A DNA stretch of 5,293 nt from an uncultured Oscillospiraceae bacterium (GTDB lineage: Bacteria; Bacillota; Clostridia; Oscillospirales; Oscillospiraceae). The DNA lies in the NCBI GenBank assembly GCA_900757415.1, contig CAAENU010000201.1:1-5293 (forward strand). The letters are read 5' to 3'. How positions within the stretch are numbered: position 1 is the first letter of the stretch; each line of letters begins with the position of its first letter. The notes below the pieces were generated by a model. It was given only the letters and a program-made list of their open reading frames with translations, was not told where the DNA came from and ran no database searches. Made by a program: the position numbers and the translations under genes. Below, in pieces: positions 1 to 5,293 of the stretch.

Positions 1-492
1 GAATCCAACATGGGCAACGCCATCGGCATCTGCCCGGTGATCCAGCTCCACAAGCGGGGTATCCTGCTGGGCATGGGTACCGACGCCTATACCAACGACA
101 TGCTGGAGTCCATCAAGGTGGCGCTGTGCTCTCAGCGCAGCCAGAACTGCCTGCCCAACGTGGGCTGGTGCGAGGTCACGGACATGCTGTTCAAGAATAA
201 CGCCAGGATCGGCGAGAAGTACTTCCCCCAGCAGCTGGGCGTGCTGAAGGCCGGCGCGGCGGCGGATATTATCGTCATGGACTACAAGCCCTTCACGCCC
301 TTCTCCGATGAGAATATCGACGGTCATATGATCTTCGGCATGACCGGCCGCCAGTGCCAGACCACCATCGCCGCCGGTAAGGTGCTGATGCGCGACCGTG
401 TGCTGGTGGGCATTGATGAAGAGGCTGAAAACGCCCATATTCTCGAGGCCGCCAAGAAGCTCTGGGGCGATCTGAACCACCGTACCTACTGA
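1..492 (+). CDS. ssnA: Putative aminohydrolase SsnA, C-terminal part (5' end outside window)
   Basis: This is an amidohydrolase-superfamily enzyme, probably cytosolic and metal-dependent, that hydrolyses C-N bonds. The true substrate of SsnA is not established. The frame is open from base 1, so the first visible ATG (base 10) is internal; 163 codons remain of a family usually near 440 residues. The fragment opens with the ESNMGNA motif typical of these hydrolases. It then has a GMGTDAYTND motif whose Asp (codon 82-84) matches the metal-binding Asp at the end of the last barrel strand. It ends with the usual C-terminal beta-sandwich segment (LKAGAAADIIVMDYKPF, then an AAGKVLMRD-type strand). 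The His ligands expected earlier in the barrel lie outside the window. The ygfK-type gene 168 bases downstream on the same strand is the strongest reason to choose SsnA over a guanine deaminase or atrazine chlorohydrolase-type paralogue. Family assignment is firm; the exact name is inferred from context plus motif. Confidence 0.85.
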   Translation, partial: ESNMGNAIGICPVIQLHKRGILLGMGTDAYTNDMLESIKVALCSQRSQNCLPNVGWCEVTDMLFKNNARIGEKYFPQQLGVLKAGAAADIIVMDYKPFTPFSDENIDGHMIFGMTGRQCQTTIAAGKVLMRDRVLVGIDEEAENAHILEAAKKLWGDLNHRTY

Positions 493-498
493 TCCCCT

Positions 499-525
499 TA
501 AAGGGGGGAGCATATCCCCCCTTTA
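499..525 (+). terminator. G/C-tract hairpin after ssnA, possible weak terminator or mRNA end structure
   Basis: A 9-bp perfect stem pairs AAAGGGGGG (500-508) with CCCCCCTTT (516-524), extendable by one T-A pair, around a 7-base loop. It begins 7 bases after the ssnA stop. The following bases (AGATTCCCC) are not a T-run, so it does not meet the usual intrinsic terminator pattern. It may protect the ssnA mRNA end, partly terminate, or act in attenuation between ssnA and ygfK. Confidence 0.5.
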
Positions 526-535
526 GATTCCCCCT

Positions 536-560
536 CACCAGTTGACATCGGTCACTGGTG
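536..560 (+). repeat. Inverted repeat / RNA hairpin in the ssnA-ygfK gap
   Basis: CACCAGT (536-542) pairs with ACTGGTG (554-560). After one bulged T, GAC (544-546) pairs with GTC (551-553), leaving an ATCG tetraloop. That is 10 base pairs with one bulge. A smaller hairpin, GCCGCC (563-568) with GGCGGC (572-577), follows directly. Both could be elements of a structured leader, but I do not recognise a known riboswitch consensus. The left arm also contains an exact TTGACA hexamer (542-547), with no matching -10 at normal spacing. Confidence 0.5.
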
Positions 561-588
561 TCGCCGCCCAAGGCGGCTGGGTCAATGA

Positions 589-619
589 ATTTTTGCCACG
601 CACATGTCGCGGCAAAAAT
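589..619 (+). repeat. Inverted repeat upstream of ygfK, possible operator or hairpin
   Basis: ATTTTTGCC (589-597) is the reverse complement of GGCAAAAAT (611-619), a 9-bp perfect match around 13 central bases that could add two more pairs (CG 599-600 with CG 608-609). It overlaps both hexamers of the putative ygfK promoter. It could therefore be a protein-binding site, or an RNA hairpin if transcription starts further upstream. Confidence 0.5.
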
Positions 620-622
620 AAT
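593..622 (+). promoter_or_regulatory. Possible sigma-70-type promoter for ygfK
   Basis: TTGCCA (593-598, 5 of 6 to TTGACA) is followed after 18 bases by AATAAT (617-622, 5 of 6 to TATAAT). This predicts a start near 629 and a leader of about 30 bases before the ygfK ATG. A second -10-like hexamer, TATTAT (625-630), lacks a good -35. The assignment is a pattern match only; ygfK could equally be transcribed by read-through from ssnA. Confidence 0.35.
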
Positions 623-646
623 TCTATTATTTGAAACCATAACGAC

Positions 647-653
647 AAGGAGG
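647..653 (+). promoter_or_regulatory. Ribosome binding site of ygfK
   Basis: AAGGAGG, a near-perfect Shine-Dalgarno sequence, lies 7 bases before the ATG at 661. It fixes that start over the in-frame ATG four codons later (673). Confidence 0.9.
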
Positions 654-660
654 ACATCTC

Positions 661-3612
661 ATGTCTGAAAAAATGTACCCCATCCCGTTCAAATCCCTGA
701 TGAACTGGGTGGTCACCGAATATGCCGACTCCGGCGAGATCTTCGGCGTGCGCAAGGCCTACCACGCCACCGGCAAATCCCTGCCCATTTTCGGCGAGCG
801 GATCGAAACGCCTTTCGGCCCTGCCGCCGGACCCAACAGCCAGCTGGCCCAGAACATCATCGCCGCCTACATGGCCGGCGCCCGGTTCTTCGAGGTCAAA
901 ACCGTCCAGAAGATGGACGGCGCTGAGCTGGCCGCCTGTGTGCCCCGTCCCTGCATTCTGGCCAATGACGAGGGTTACAATCAGGAGTGGTCCACCGAGC
1001 TGACCGTCCCACAGGCCATGGACGAGTATATCAAGGCATGGTGCGCCCTGAAGGTGCTCAGCCGCGTCTACGGCTTCGGTGATCCCGACGGCTTCGTGTT
1101 CAACATGTCCGTGGGTTACGATCTGGAGGGCATCAAGGGCGACAAGGTCAACACCTATATCGACGGCATGATGGATGCCAACAAGACCGCCATCTTCGGC
1201 GAGTGCAAGGCTGTCCTCAAGGAGCTGTTCCCCGAGGAGAGCGCCTACATCGATGCCATTGATCCCCGCGTCAGCCGCAGCGTCACCGTCTCCACCCTCC
1301 ACGGCTGTCCCCCGGATGAGATCGAGCGTATTGCCAGCTACCTTATCTCCGAAAAGCACCTGCACACCTTTGTCAAGTGCAACCCCACCATTCTGGGTTA
1401 TGAAACGGCCCGCCGCACGCTGGACAGTATGGGGTATGACTACATCGTGTTTGACGAGCACCACTTCAACGAGGATCTCCAGTGGGCCGACGCCGTGCCC
1501 ATGTTCGAGCGGCTGCAGGCGCTGGCTGACAGCTGCGGCTTGGAGTTCGGCCTGAAGCTCTCCAACACCTTCCCGGTGGATACCACCCGGGGTGAGCTGC
1601 CCAATGACGAAATGTACATGTCCGGCCGCAGCCTCTTCCCCCTGACCATTGAGATGTGCCACCGTATTTCCCGCCAGTTCCGTGGCAAAATGCGCATCTC
1701 CTTTGCCGGCGGCGCGGAGTATTTCAACTGCGACAAGCTGTTTGCCGCGGGTATCTGGCCCATCACCGTGGCCACCACCATCCTCAAACCCGGCGGCTAC
1801 AACCGCCTGCATCAGATGGTGGAAAAGGTGGAACCCATGGCCTACAAGCCTTTCTCCGGCACCGATACGCAGGCCATCTGCGAGATGTCCACTGCCAGCC
1901 ACACCGATGTCCACCATGTCAAACCCATCAAACCCCTGCCCAGCCGCAAGAGCGAGAAGCAGGTGCCGTGGATCGACTGCTTCACCGCGCCCTGCAAGGG
2001 CGGCTGCCCCATCGCGCAGGATATCCCCGAGTATATGGAGCTGTGCAATAAGGGTCTGTACGGCCCGGCGCTGAAGCTCATCACCGAGAAGAACCCCCTG
2101 CCGTTCATCACCGGCACCATCTGCGCCCACCGCTGCCAGACCAAGTGCAGCCGCAATTTCTATGACGAGTCCGTCCGCATCCGGGATACCAAGCTGCTGG
2201 CGGCGCAGAAGGGTTACAACGCCCTGATGGCCTCCATCAAGACCCCCGCCAAGGTGGAGGGCAAGCGCGTCGCCATCATCGGCGGCGGCCCTACCGGCAT
2301 CGCTGCCGCCTACTTCTGCGGCCGCGCCGGTGTCGAGACCACGATTTTCGAGCGTGAAAGCTGTCTGGGCGGCGTGCCCCGCCATGTGATCCCCAGCTTC
2401 CGCATCGCCAACGAGACCATCGAAAAGGATATCGCCCTCATGGAGCGCTACGGCGTAGAGGTGAAATGCGGCGCACCCGCCCCCTCCGTGGACGAGCTGA
2501 AGAAGATGGGATACACCCACATCCTGCTGGCTGTGGGCGCATGGAAACCCGGTAAACTGGATATCGCCGGCGATGTGGCCGGCGCCATCCAGTGGATGAA
2601 GGGCGTGAAGGCCGGCAACATCGGCGTGGCCGGGAATATCGCCGTCGTCGGCGGCGGCAATACCGCCATGGACGCGGCCCGCCTTGCCAAACGCAGCGGC
2701 GCCGAGAACGTGACGTTGGTGTACCGCCGTACCCGCAAATATATGCCCGCCGATGAGCATGAGCTGGCGCTGGCACTGGCGGACGGCGTGGAATTTGCCG
2801 AGCTGGCCGCCCCCGTCAAGCAGGCCGACGGTGTGCTGACGTGCGAGAAGATGGTGCTGGGCGAGGCGGATGCCTCCGGCCGCCGCAGTCCCGTGGGCAG
2901 CGGTGAATTCTTCCACATCCCCTGCGATTTGGTGATCTCCGCCGTGGGCGAGCAGGTGGACGACGCGCTGATGGCCGCCAACGGCATCGAGCTGGATAAG
3001 AAGGGCCGTCCCGCCTTCCAGACCAACGTGGCCGGCGTGTACGCCGCCGGTGACGCCAAGCGTGGCCCCGCCACCGTGGTGGAGGGCATTGCCGACGCCG
3101 CCGCCTTTGCCGAGGCGGTCATCGGCACCGCACACACCTACGACATTCCCGAGCAGGCTTATGTCACCAAGGCCGACGCCGAGGCCAAGAAGGGCATTCT
3201 GGCCATGAGCGGTTGTGTCTGCCGGGAGGGTGAGCGCTGCCTCCAGTGCGCCACCGTGTGCGAGAACTGCGTGGACTCCTGCCCCAACCGTGCCAATGTG
3301 GCCATCCGCATGGCCGATGGCAGCCATCAGATCCTCCATGTGGACAAGATGTGCAACGAGTGCGGCAACTGCACCCAGTTCTGCCCCTACGCCTCCGAGC
3401 CGTGCCACGACAAATTTACTCTCTTCCAGACTGCCGAGGACATGGTGGATTCCCACAATGCCGGCGTGCTGTTCCTGGGCGGCGACAAGGTGCGCGTCCG
3501 CACCTTCGGCGAGCCGAAGGACTACGATCTGGGCGGCAAAAACGATCTGCCCGCTGATCTGGAGAAGCTCATCGTCACCATCCGTGATAAGTACGCGTAC
3601 CTGTTCGCGTAA
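661..3612 (+). CDS. ygfK: YgfK-type putative selenate reductase subunit / NAD(P)H-flavin-Fe-S oxidoreductase
   Basis: A soluble multidomain electron-transfer protein of 983 residues, close to the roughly 1000 usual for YgfK. Residues ~40-395 resemble the FMN barrel of dihydroorotate/dihydropyrimidine dehydrogenases: PFGPAAGPNS (51-60), FEVKTV (77-82), VKCNPT (238-243), FAGG (348-351). Residues ~438-500 carry a GltD-like Fe-S segment (C440, C445, C449-P, C462; C488, C492, C496). Next come an FAD-binding GGGPTG (541-546) with E564, a second Rossmann motif VVGGGNTAMD (662-671) with YRR (688-690) suiting NADPH, and AAGD (795-798), the second FAD contact. The C-terminus holds a ferredoxin-like part: C863, C867, C870, C874-P and C898, C901, C904, C908-P. 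The name comes from association with selenium-dependent hydroxylase clusters; selenate reduction is unproven, and related clusters have been tied to anaerobic purine/urate degradation. No signal peptide or membrane helix is seen. It follows ssnA and ends at a strong terminator, so it probably closes the operon. Family call is confident, reaction unknown. Confidence 0.92.
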   Translation: MSEKMYPIPFKSLMNWVVTEYADSGEIFGVRKAYHATGKSLPIFGERIETPFGPAAGPNSQLAQNIIAAYMAGARFFEVKTVQKMDGAELAACVPRPCILANDEGYNQEWSTELTVPQAMDEYIKAWCALKVLSRVYGFGDPDGFVFNMSVGYDLEGIKGDKVNTYIDGMMDANKTAIFGECKAVLKELFPEESAYIDAIDPRVSRSVTVSTLHGCPPDEIERIASYLISEKHLHTFVKCNPTILGYETARRTLDSMGYDYIVFDEHHFNEDLQWADAVPMFERLQALADSCGLEFGLKLSNTFPVDTTRGELPNDEMYMSGRSLFPLTIEMCHRISRQFRGKMRISFAGGAEYFNCDKLFAAGIWPITVATTILKPGGYNRLHQMVEKVEPMAYKPFSGTDTQAICEMSTASHTDVHHVKPIKPLPSRKSEKQVPWIDCFTAPCKGGCPIAQDIPEYMELCNKGLYGPALKLITEKNPLPFITGTICAHRCQTKCSRNFYDESVRIRDTKLLAAQKGYNALMASIKTPAKVEGKRVAIIGGGPTGIAAAYFCGRAGVETTIFERESCLGGVPRHVIPSFRIANETIEKDIALMERYGVEVKCGAPAPSVDELKKMGYTHILLAVGAWKPGKLDIAGDVAGAIQWMKGVKAGNIGVAGNIAVVGGGNTAMDAARLAKRSGAENVTLVYRRTRKYMPADEHELALALADGVEFAELAAPVKQADGVLTCEKMVLGEADASGRRSPVGSGEFFHIPCDLVISAVGEQVDDALMAANGIELDKKGRPAFQTNVAGVYAAGDAKRGPATVVEGIADAAAFAEAVIGTAHTYDIPEQAYVTKADAEAKKGILAMSGCVCREGERCLQCATVCENCVDSCPNRANVAIRMADGSHQILHVDKMCNECGNCTQFCPYASEPCHDKFTLFQTAEDMVDSHNAGVLFLGGDKVRVRTFGEPKDYDLGGKNDLPADLEKLIVTIRDKYAYLFA

Positions 3613-3621
3613 CCTTTCTGC

Positions 3622-3664
3622 AAAAAAAGAGCCTTGGGCCATTCATGGCCCAAGGCTCTTTTTT
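3622..3664. terminator. Bidirectional intrinsic terminator between ygfK and ackA
   Basis: Bases 3623-3640 pair perfectly with 3647-3664 (18 bp, core GAGCCTTGGGCC with GGCCCAAGGCTC) around ATTCAT. One further A-T pair may form inside the loop. The stem is flanked by A7 (3622-3628) and T6 (3659-3664), so either strand yields a GC-rich hairpin ending in a U-run. It begins 10 bases after the ygfK stop and lies about 45 bases past the ackA stop, fitting termination of both convergent genes. Confidence 0.95.
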
Positions 3665-3708
3665 ACATTTCAGCGGGGATTTGTTTGCTGCGTATGCCGC
3701 CGCCCGGC

Positions 3709-4905
3709 TTACGCCTCCTTCAGCAGCTCCGCCGTTTCCCGTGCAATGGCCAGCTCCTCGTTAGTGGGGATCACGAACACCGATACCTTGGAGTCGGGGG
3801 TGGAGATCTCCACCTCGCGGCCTCGCAGAGCGTTGGCGTTTTCATCGATGCTGATCCCCAAAAAGCCCAGATACTCACATACCATGCTGCGTACGCGGGA
3901 GTCATTCTCGCCGATGCCGGCGGTGAACACGATGGCGTCCACGCCGTTCATAGCTGCCGTATAGGCGCCGATGTTCTTCGCCACACGGTAGCAGAAAGCC
4001 TCCAGCGCCACGGTAGCCTGCTCGTTGCCCTCCTCCATGGCGTTTTCCAGATCCCGGAAGTCGCTGGACACGCCGGACAGACCCAGCACGCCGGATTCCT
4101 TGTTCAGCACCCGGATTACCTGATCCAGCGACATGTGCTCCTTGTTGGCGATATACTCGATGATGCTGGGATCCAGATCACCGCTGCGGGTGCCCATGAT
4201 CAATCCCTCCAGCGGCGTCAGACCCATGGAGGTATCCACGGATTTACCGTTGCGCACGGCGGTCACGCTGGCGCCGTTGCCGAGGTGGCACACAATGACC
4301 CGCGAGTTCTCCATATCCAGCTCCGCCAGATCGTGCACCCGCTGGGACACATAGCTGTGCGAGGTGCCGTGGAAGCCGTAGCGCCGCACCTTGTGATCCA
4401 GATAGTACTGGTGAGGAATTCCGTACAGATACGCCTTGGGCGGCATCGTCTGGTGGAATGCCGTGTCAAACACGCCCACCATGGGCACGTTGGGCATGAT
4501 GGCCTGACAGGCCCGTACGCCGACCAGATTGGCGGGATTGTGCAGCGGCGCCAGATCGTTGCAGGCCTCCACCTCGCGGATGACGTCCTCATTGATGATC
4601 ACCGAGGAGGCGAATTTCTCACCGCCATGCACCAGTCGGTGGCCCACCGCGTCGATCTCGTCCAGCGAGCCGATCACGCCGTGCTGCGCGTCGGTCAGCG
4701 CCGCCAGCACCGCCTGAATCGCCGCGCCGTGATCGGGCAGGGGATCTGTTTTCACCACCGTTTCGCCGCCGGCGGGGGTATGCTTCATGCGTCCGTCAAT
4801 GCCGATCCGCTCGCACAGGCCGGTGGCCAGCGCTCTTTCGGACACGGTGTCGATCAGCTGATACTTCAGCGAGCTGCTGCCGCAATTGATCACCAGAACT
4901 TTCAT
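3709..4905 (-). CDS. ackA: Acetate kinase
   Basis: Catalyses reversible phosphoryl transfer between acetyl phosphate/ADP and acetate/ATP in the cytosol, the ATP-forming last step of acetate fermentation. The 398-residue product is full length (family about 400). It begins with MKVLVINCGSSSLKY, holding the N7, S10-S12 and K14 phosphate-site residues. GHRLVHGGE follows with R90, then VFDTAFH with D147, RYGFHGTSH with H179, HLGNGAS (207-213), and MGTRSGD with R240. GIGEN (330-334) and TNEE with E383 complete the set. These match the active-site residues known from the Methanosarcina enzyme (R91, D148, H180, R241, E384) with a constant shift of one, so the enzyme should be active. The start is set by a Shine-Dalgarno 8 bases upstream. 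No pta (phosphotransacetylase) gene lies on either side within the window, and the gene has its own promoter and terminator, so it seems monocistronic. A butyrate or propionate kinase is less likely given the motifs and length. Confidence 0.97.
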   Translation of the reverse strand: MKVLVINCGSSSLKYQLIDTVSERALATGLCERIGIDGRMKHTPAGGETVVKTDPLPDHGAAIQAVLAALTDAQHGVIGSLDEIDAVGHRLVHGGEKFASSVIINEDVIREVEACNDLAPLHNPANLVGVRACQAIMPNVPMVGVFDTAFHQTMPPKAYLYGIPHQYYLDHKVRRYGFHGTSHSYVSQRVHDLAELDMENSRVIVCHLGNGASVTAVRNGKSVDTSMGLTPLEGLIMGTRSGDLDPSIIEYIANKEHMSLDQVIRVLNKESGVLGLSGVSSDFRDLENAMEEGNEQATVALEAFCYRVAKNIGAYTAAMNGVDAIVFTAGIGENDSRVRSMVCEYLGFLGISIDENANALRGREVEISTPDSKVSVFVIPTNEELAIARETAELLKEA

Positions 4906-4913
4906 GTATATAT

Positions 4914-4920
4914 CTCCTTT
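4914..4920 (-). promoter_or_regulatory. Ribosome binding site of ackA
   Basis: On the minus strand AAAGGAG is followed by 8 bases (ATATATAC) and then the ATG at 4905-4903. The AT-rich spacer should keep the start site open. Confidence 0.88.
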
Positions 4921-4973
4921 ACGTTAATACCCGTTCGCAGCACGCTGCTTCAGGAAAAATGATAAGTGGGGTT

Positions 4974-5002
4974 ATTATATCAGTATTCGCCGCCTTCGGC
5001 AA
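4974..5002 (-). promoter_or_regulatory. Sigma-70-type promoter of ackA
   Basis: On the minus strand there is a perfect -10, TATAAT (4979-4974), preceded after exactly 17 bases by TTGCCG (5002-4997, 4 of 6 to TTGACA). Transcription would start near 4967, giving a leader of about 60 bases before ackA. A short hairpin (GCAG 4937-4940 with CTGC 4945-4948) sits in that leader. The perfect -10 with ideal spacing makes this the most convincing promoter in the window. Confidence 0.7.
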
Positions 5003-5025
5003 TCCATTCGCAGGAAACAAATGGA
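5003..5025. repeat. Short inverted repeat directly upstream of the ackA -35
   Basis: TCCATT (5003-5008) and AATGGA (5020-5025) form 6-base perfect arms around 11 bases. The repeat abuts the -35 hexamer at 4997-5002, a typical position for an activator site. Arms this short can arise by chance. Confidence 0.3.
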
Positions 5026-5060
5026 GGACGAAAACAGATTCTTTCAGCGAAAAGATTGCT

Positions 5061-5107
5061 AAAAACATAACAAAACGCGGCGCAGGAGCTGTATCGCCCC
5101 TGCGTCG
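5061..5107 (-). terminator. Probable intrinsic terminator of the livF operon
   Basis: Bases 5078-5086 pair with 5099-5107 (9 pairs including one G-U), with two more pairs inside after a mismatch. Read on the minus strand, the stem is followed by CG, TTTT, GTTATG and TTTTT, so the U-rich stretch is interrupted. It begins about 25 bases after the livF stop, separating that operon from the ackA promoter. Confidence 0.7.
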
Positions 5108-5131
5108 GGTCATATAGCGGAATGCGCTGCG

Positions 5132-5293
5132 TCAGCCGCCCAGATAGGCCGACTTGATAGCCGGACTTTCCAGCAGCTCCTTGCCGGAGCCGGAGGTAAC
5201 GATGCTGCCGGTTTCCAACACATAGCCGCGGTCTGCCACAGCCAGCGCGGCCTGTGCGTTCTGTTCCACCAGCAAAATAGTGGTGCCGTCGGC
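5132..5293 (-). CDS. livF: Branched-chain amino acid ABC transporter ATP-binding protein LivF, C-terminal end (partial)
   Basis: This is the ATPase subunit that powers a high-affinity branched-chain amino acid (or related small molecule, such as urea or short amide) importer at the inner face of the membrane. Only the last 53 residues are present, and the gene runs off the right edge. They read DGTTILLVEQNAQAAL, then VADRGYVLETGSIV, and end in AYLGG before TGA (5134-5132). The LLVEQN plus ADRGYVLETG pair is distinctive for LivF; its partner LivG normally has LVEHD at that position. The Walker A, signature and Walker B motifs lie outside the window. The preceding genes of the operon would be expected to be livK, livH, livM and livG, and livF is usually last, which agrees with the terminator just downstream. 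The transported substrate cannot be told from this fragment. Confidence 0.9.
   Translation of the reverse strand, partial: ADGTTILLVEQNAQAALAVADRGYVLETGSIVTSGSGKELLESPAIKSAYLGG

Noticed and set aside
542..547. An exact TTGACA -35 hexamer
   Set aside because: At 16-18 bases downstream the sequence is GC-rich (about CGCCCA), with nothing like a -10, and the hexamer lies inside a hairpin arm.
493..660. A known purine, molybdenum-cofactor or T-box riboswitch before ygfK
   Set aside because: I looked for conserved cores of these classes and could not match them by eye; only hairpins without a recognisable consensus are present.
661..3612. In-frame UGA selenocysteine or a frameshift in ygfK
   Set aside because: The frame is open from 661 to a TAA at 3610, with length and domain content as expected for the family, so no recoding is needed.
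535..3642. A 1035-codon open frame on the minus strand covering all of ygfK
   Set aside because: It is in exact codon register with ygfK, so its stops would need TTA, CTA or TCA codons in ygfK, which GC-rich genomes avoid. Its product is a His/Gly/Ala/Leu-rich sequence with no recognisable motif, whereas ygfK has clear cofactor motifs and a strong ribosome binding site.
3634..4962. A 442-codon open frame on the plus strand opposite ackA
   Set aside because: It has the same codon-register effect as the frame opposite ygfK. It starts inside the terminator hairpin, has no ribosome binding site and shows no family motif, while ackA on the other strand has its full active site.
4919..5113. A 64-codon open frame on the minus strand between livF and ackA
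   Set aside because: It runs through the livF terminator hairpin and the ackA promoter, starts with no Shine-Dalgarno and resembles no known protein. The region is better explained as regulatory.

Overview
The window looks like chromosomal DNA from a GC-rich anaerobic Firmicute, most likely a gut Clostridium-type bacterium of the Oscillospiraceae kind. This rests on strong AAGGAGG-type ribosome binding sites, hairpin-plus-T-run terminators, GC-rich third codon positions, a clostridial-style acetate kinase and selenium/purine-type catabolic genes. The taxonomic placement is inference; no rRNA or other marker gene is present.

Layout. 1-492 (+) is the C-terminal part of an SsnA-type amidohydrolase that begins outside the window. 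493-660 is a 168-base gap dense in inverted repeats, with a possible promoter and a strong ribosome binding site. 661-3612 (+) is a complete ygfK-type multidomain iron-sulfur flavoprotein of 983 residues, the main gene here. 3623-3664 is a near-perfect terminator hairpin serving two convergent genes. 3709-4905 (-) is a complete acetate kinase gene (ackA) with an identifiable promoter and ribosome binding site upstream at 4914-5002. 5072-5107 is the probable terminator of the next operon, and 5132-5293 (-) is the C-terminal end of a LivF-type branched-chain amino acid ABC transporter ATPase that runs off the right edge.

How the genes may work together. ssnA and ygfK are characteristic partners of selenium-dependent molybdenum hydroxylase clusters (in E. 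coli they lie next to ygfM and xdhD). Related clusters in gut anaerobes have been linked to anaerobic breakdown of purines and urate to short-chain fatty acids. In that reading SsnA is a hydrolase of a ring or amidine substrate. YgfK is an NAD(P)H/flavin/Fe-S electron-transfer reductase built from the same parts as dihydropyrimidine dehydrogenase, but in a different order. Acetate kinase, next door but separately transcribed, could recover ATP from the acetyl phosphate produced. The ackA link is only positional. ygfK appears to be the last gene of its operon.

No mobile element, CRISPR array, tRNA or rRNA is visible. The most notable content is the YgfK domain arrangement, including an apparently absent DHODH-type catalytic cysteine and extra cysteines near the C-terminus, together with the structured leader in front of ygfK.
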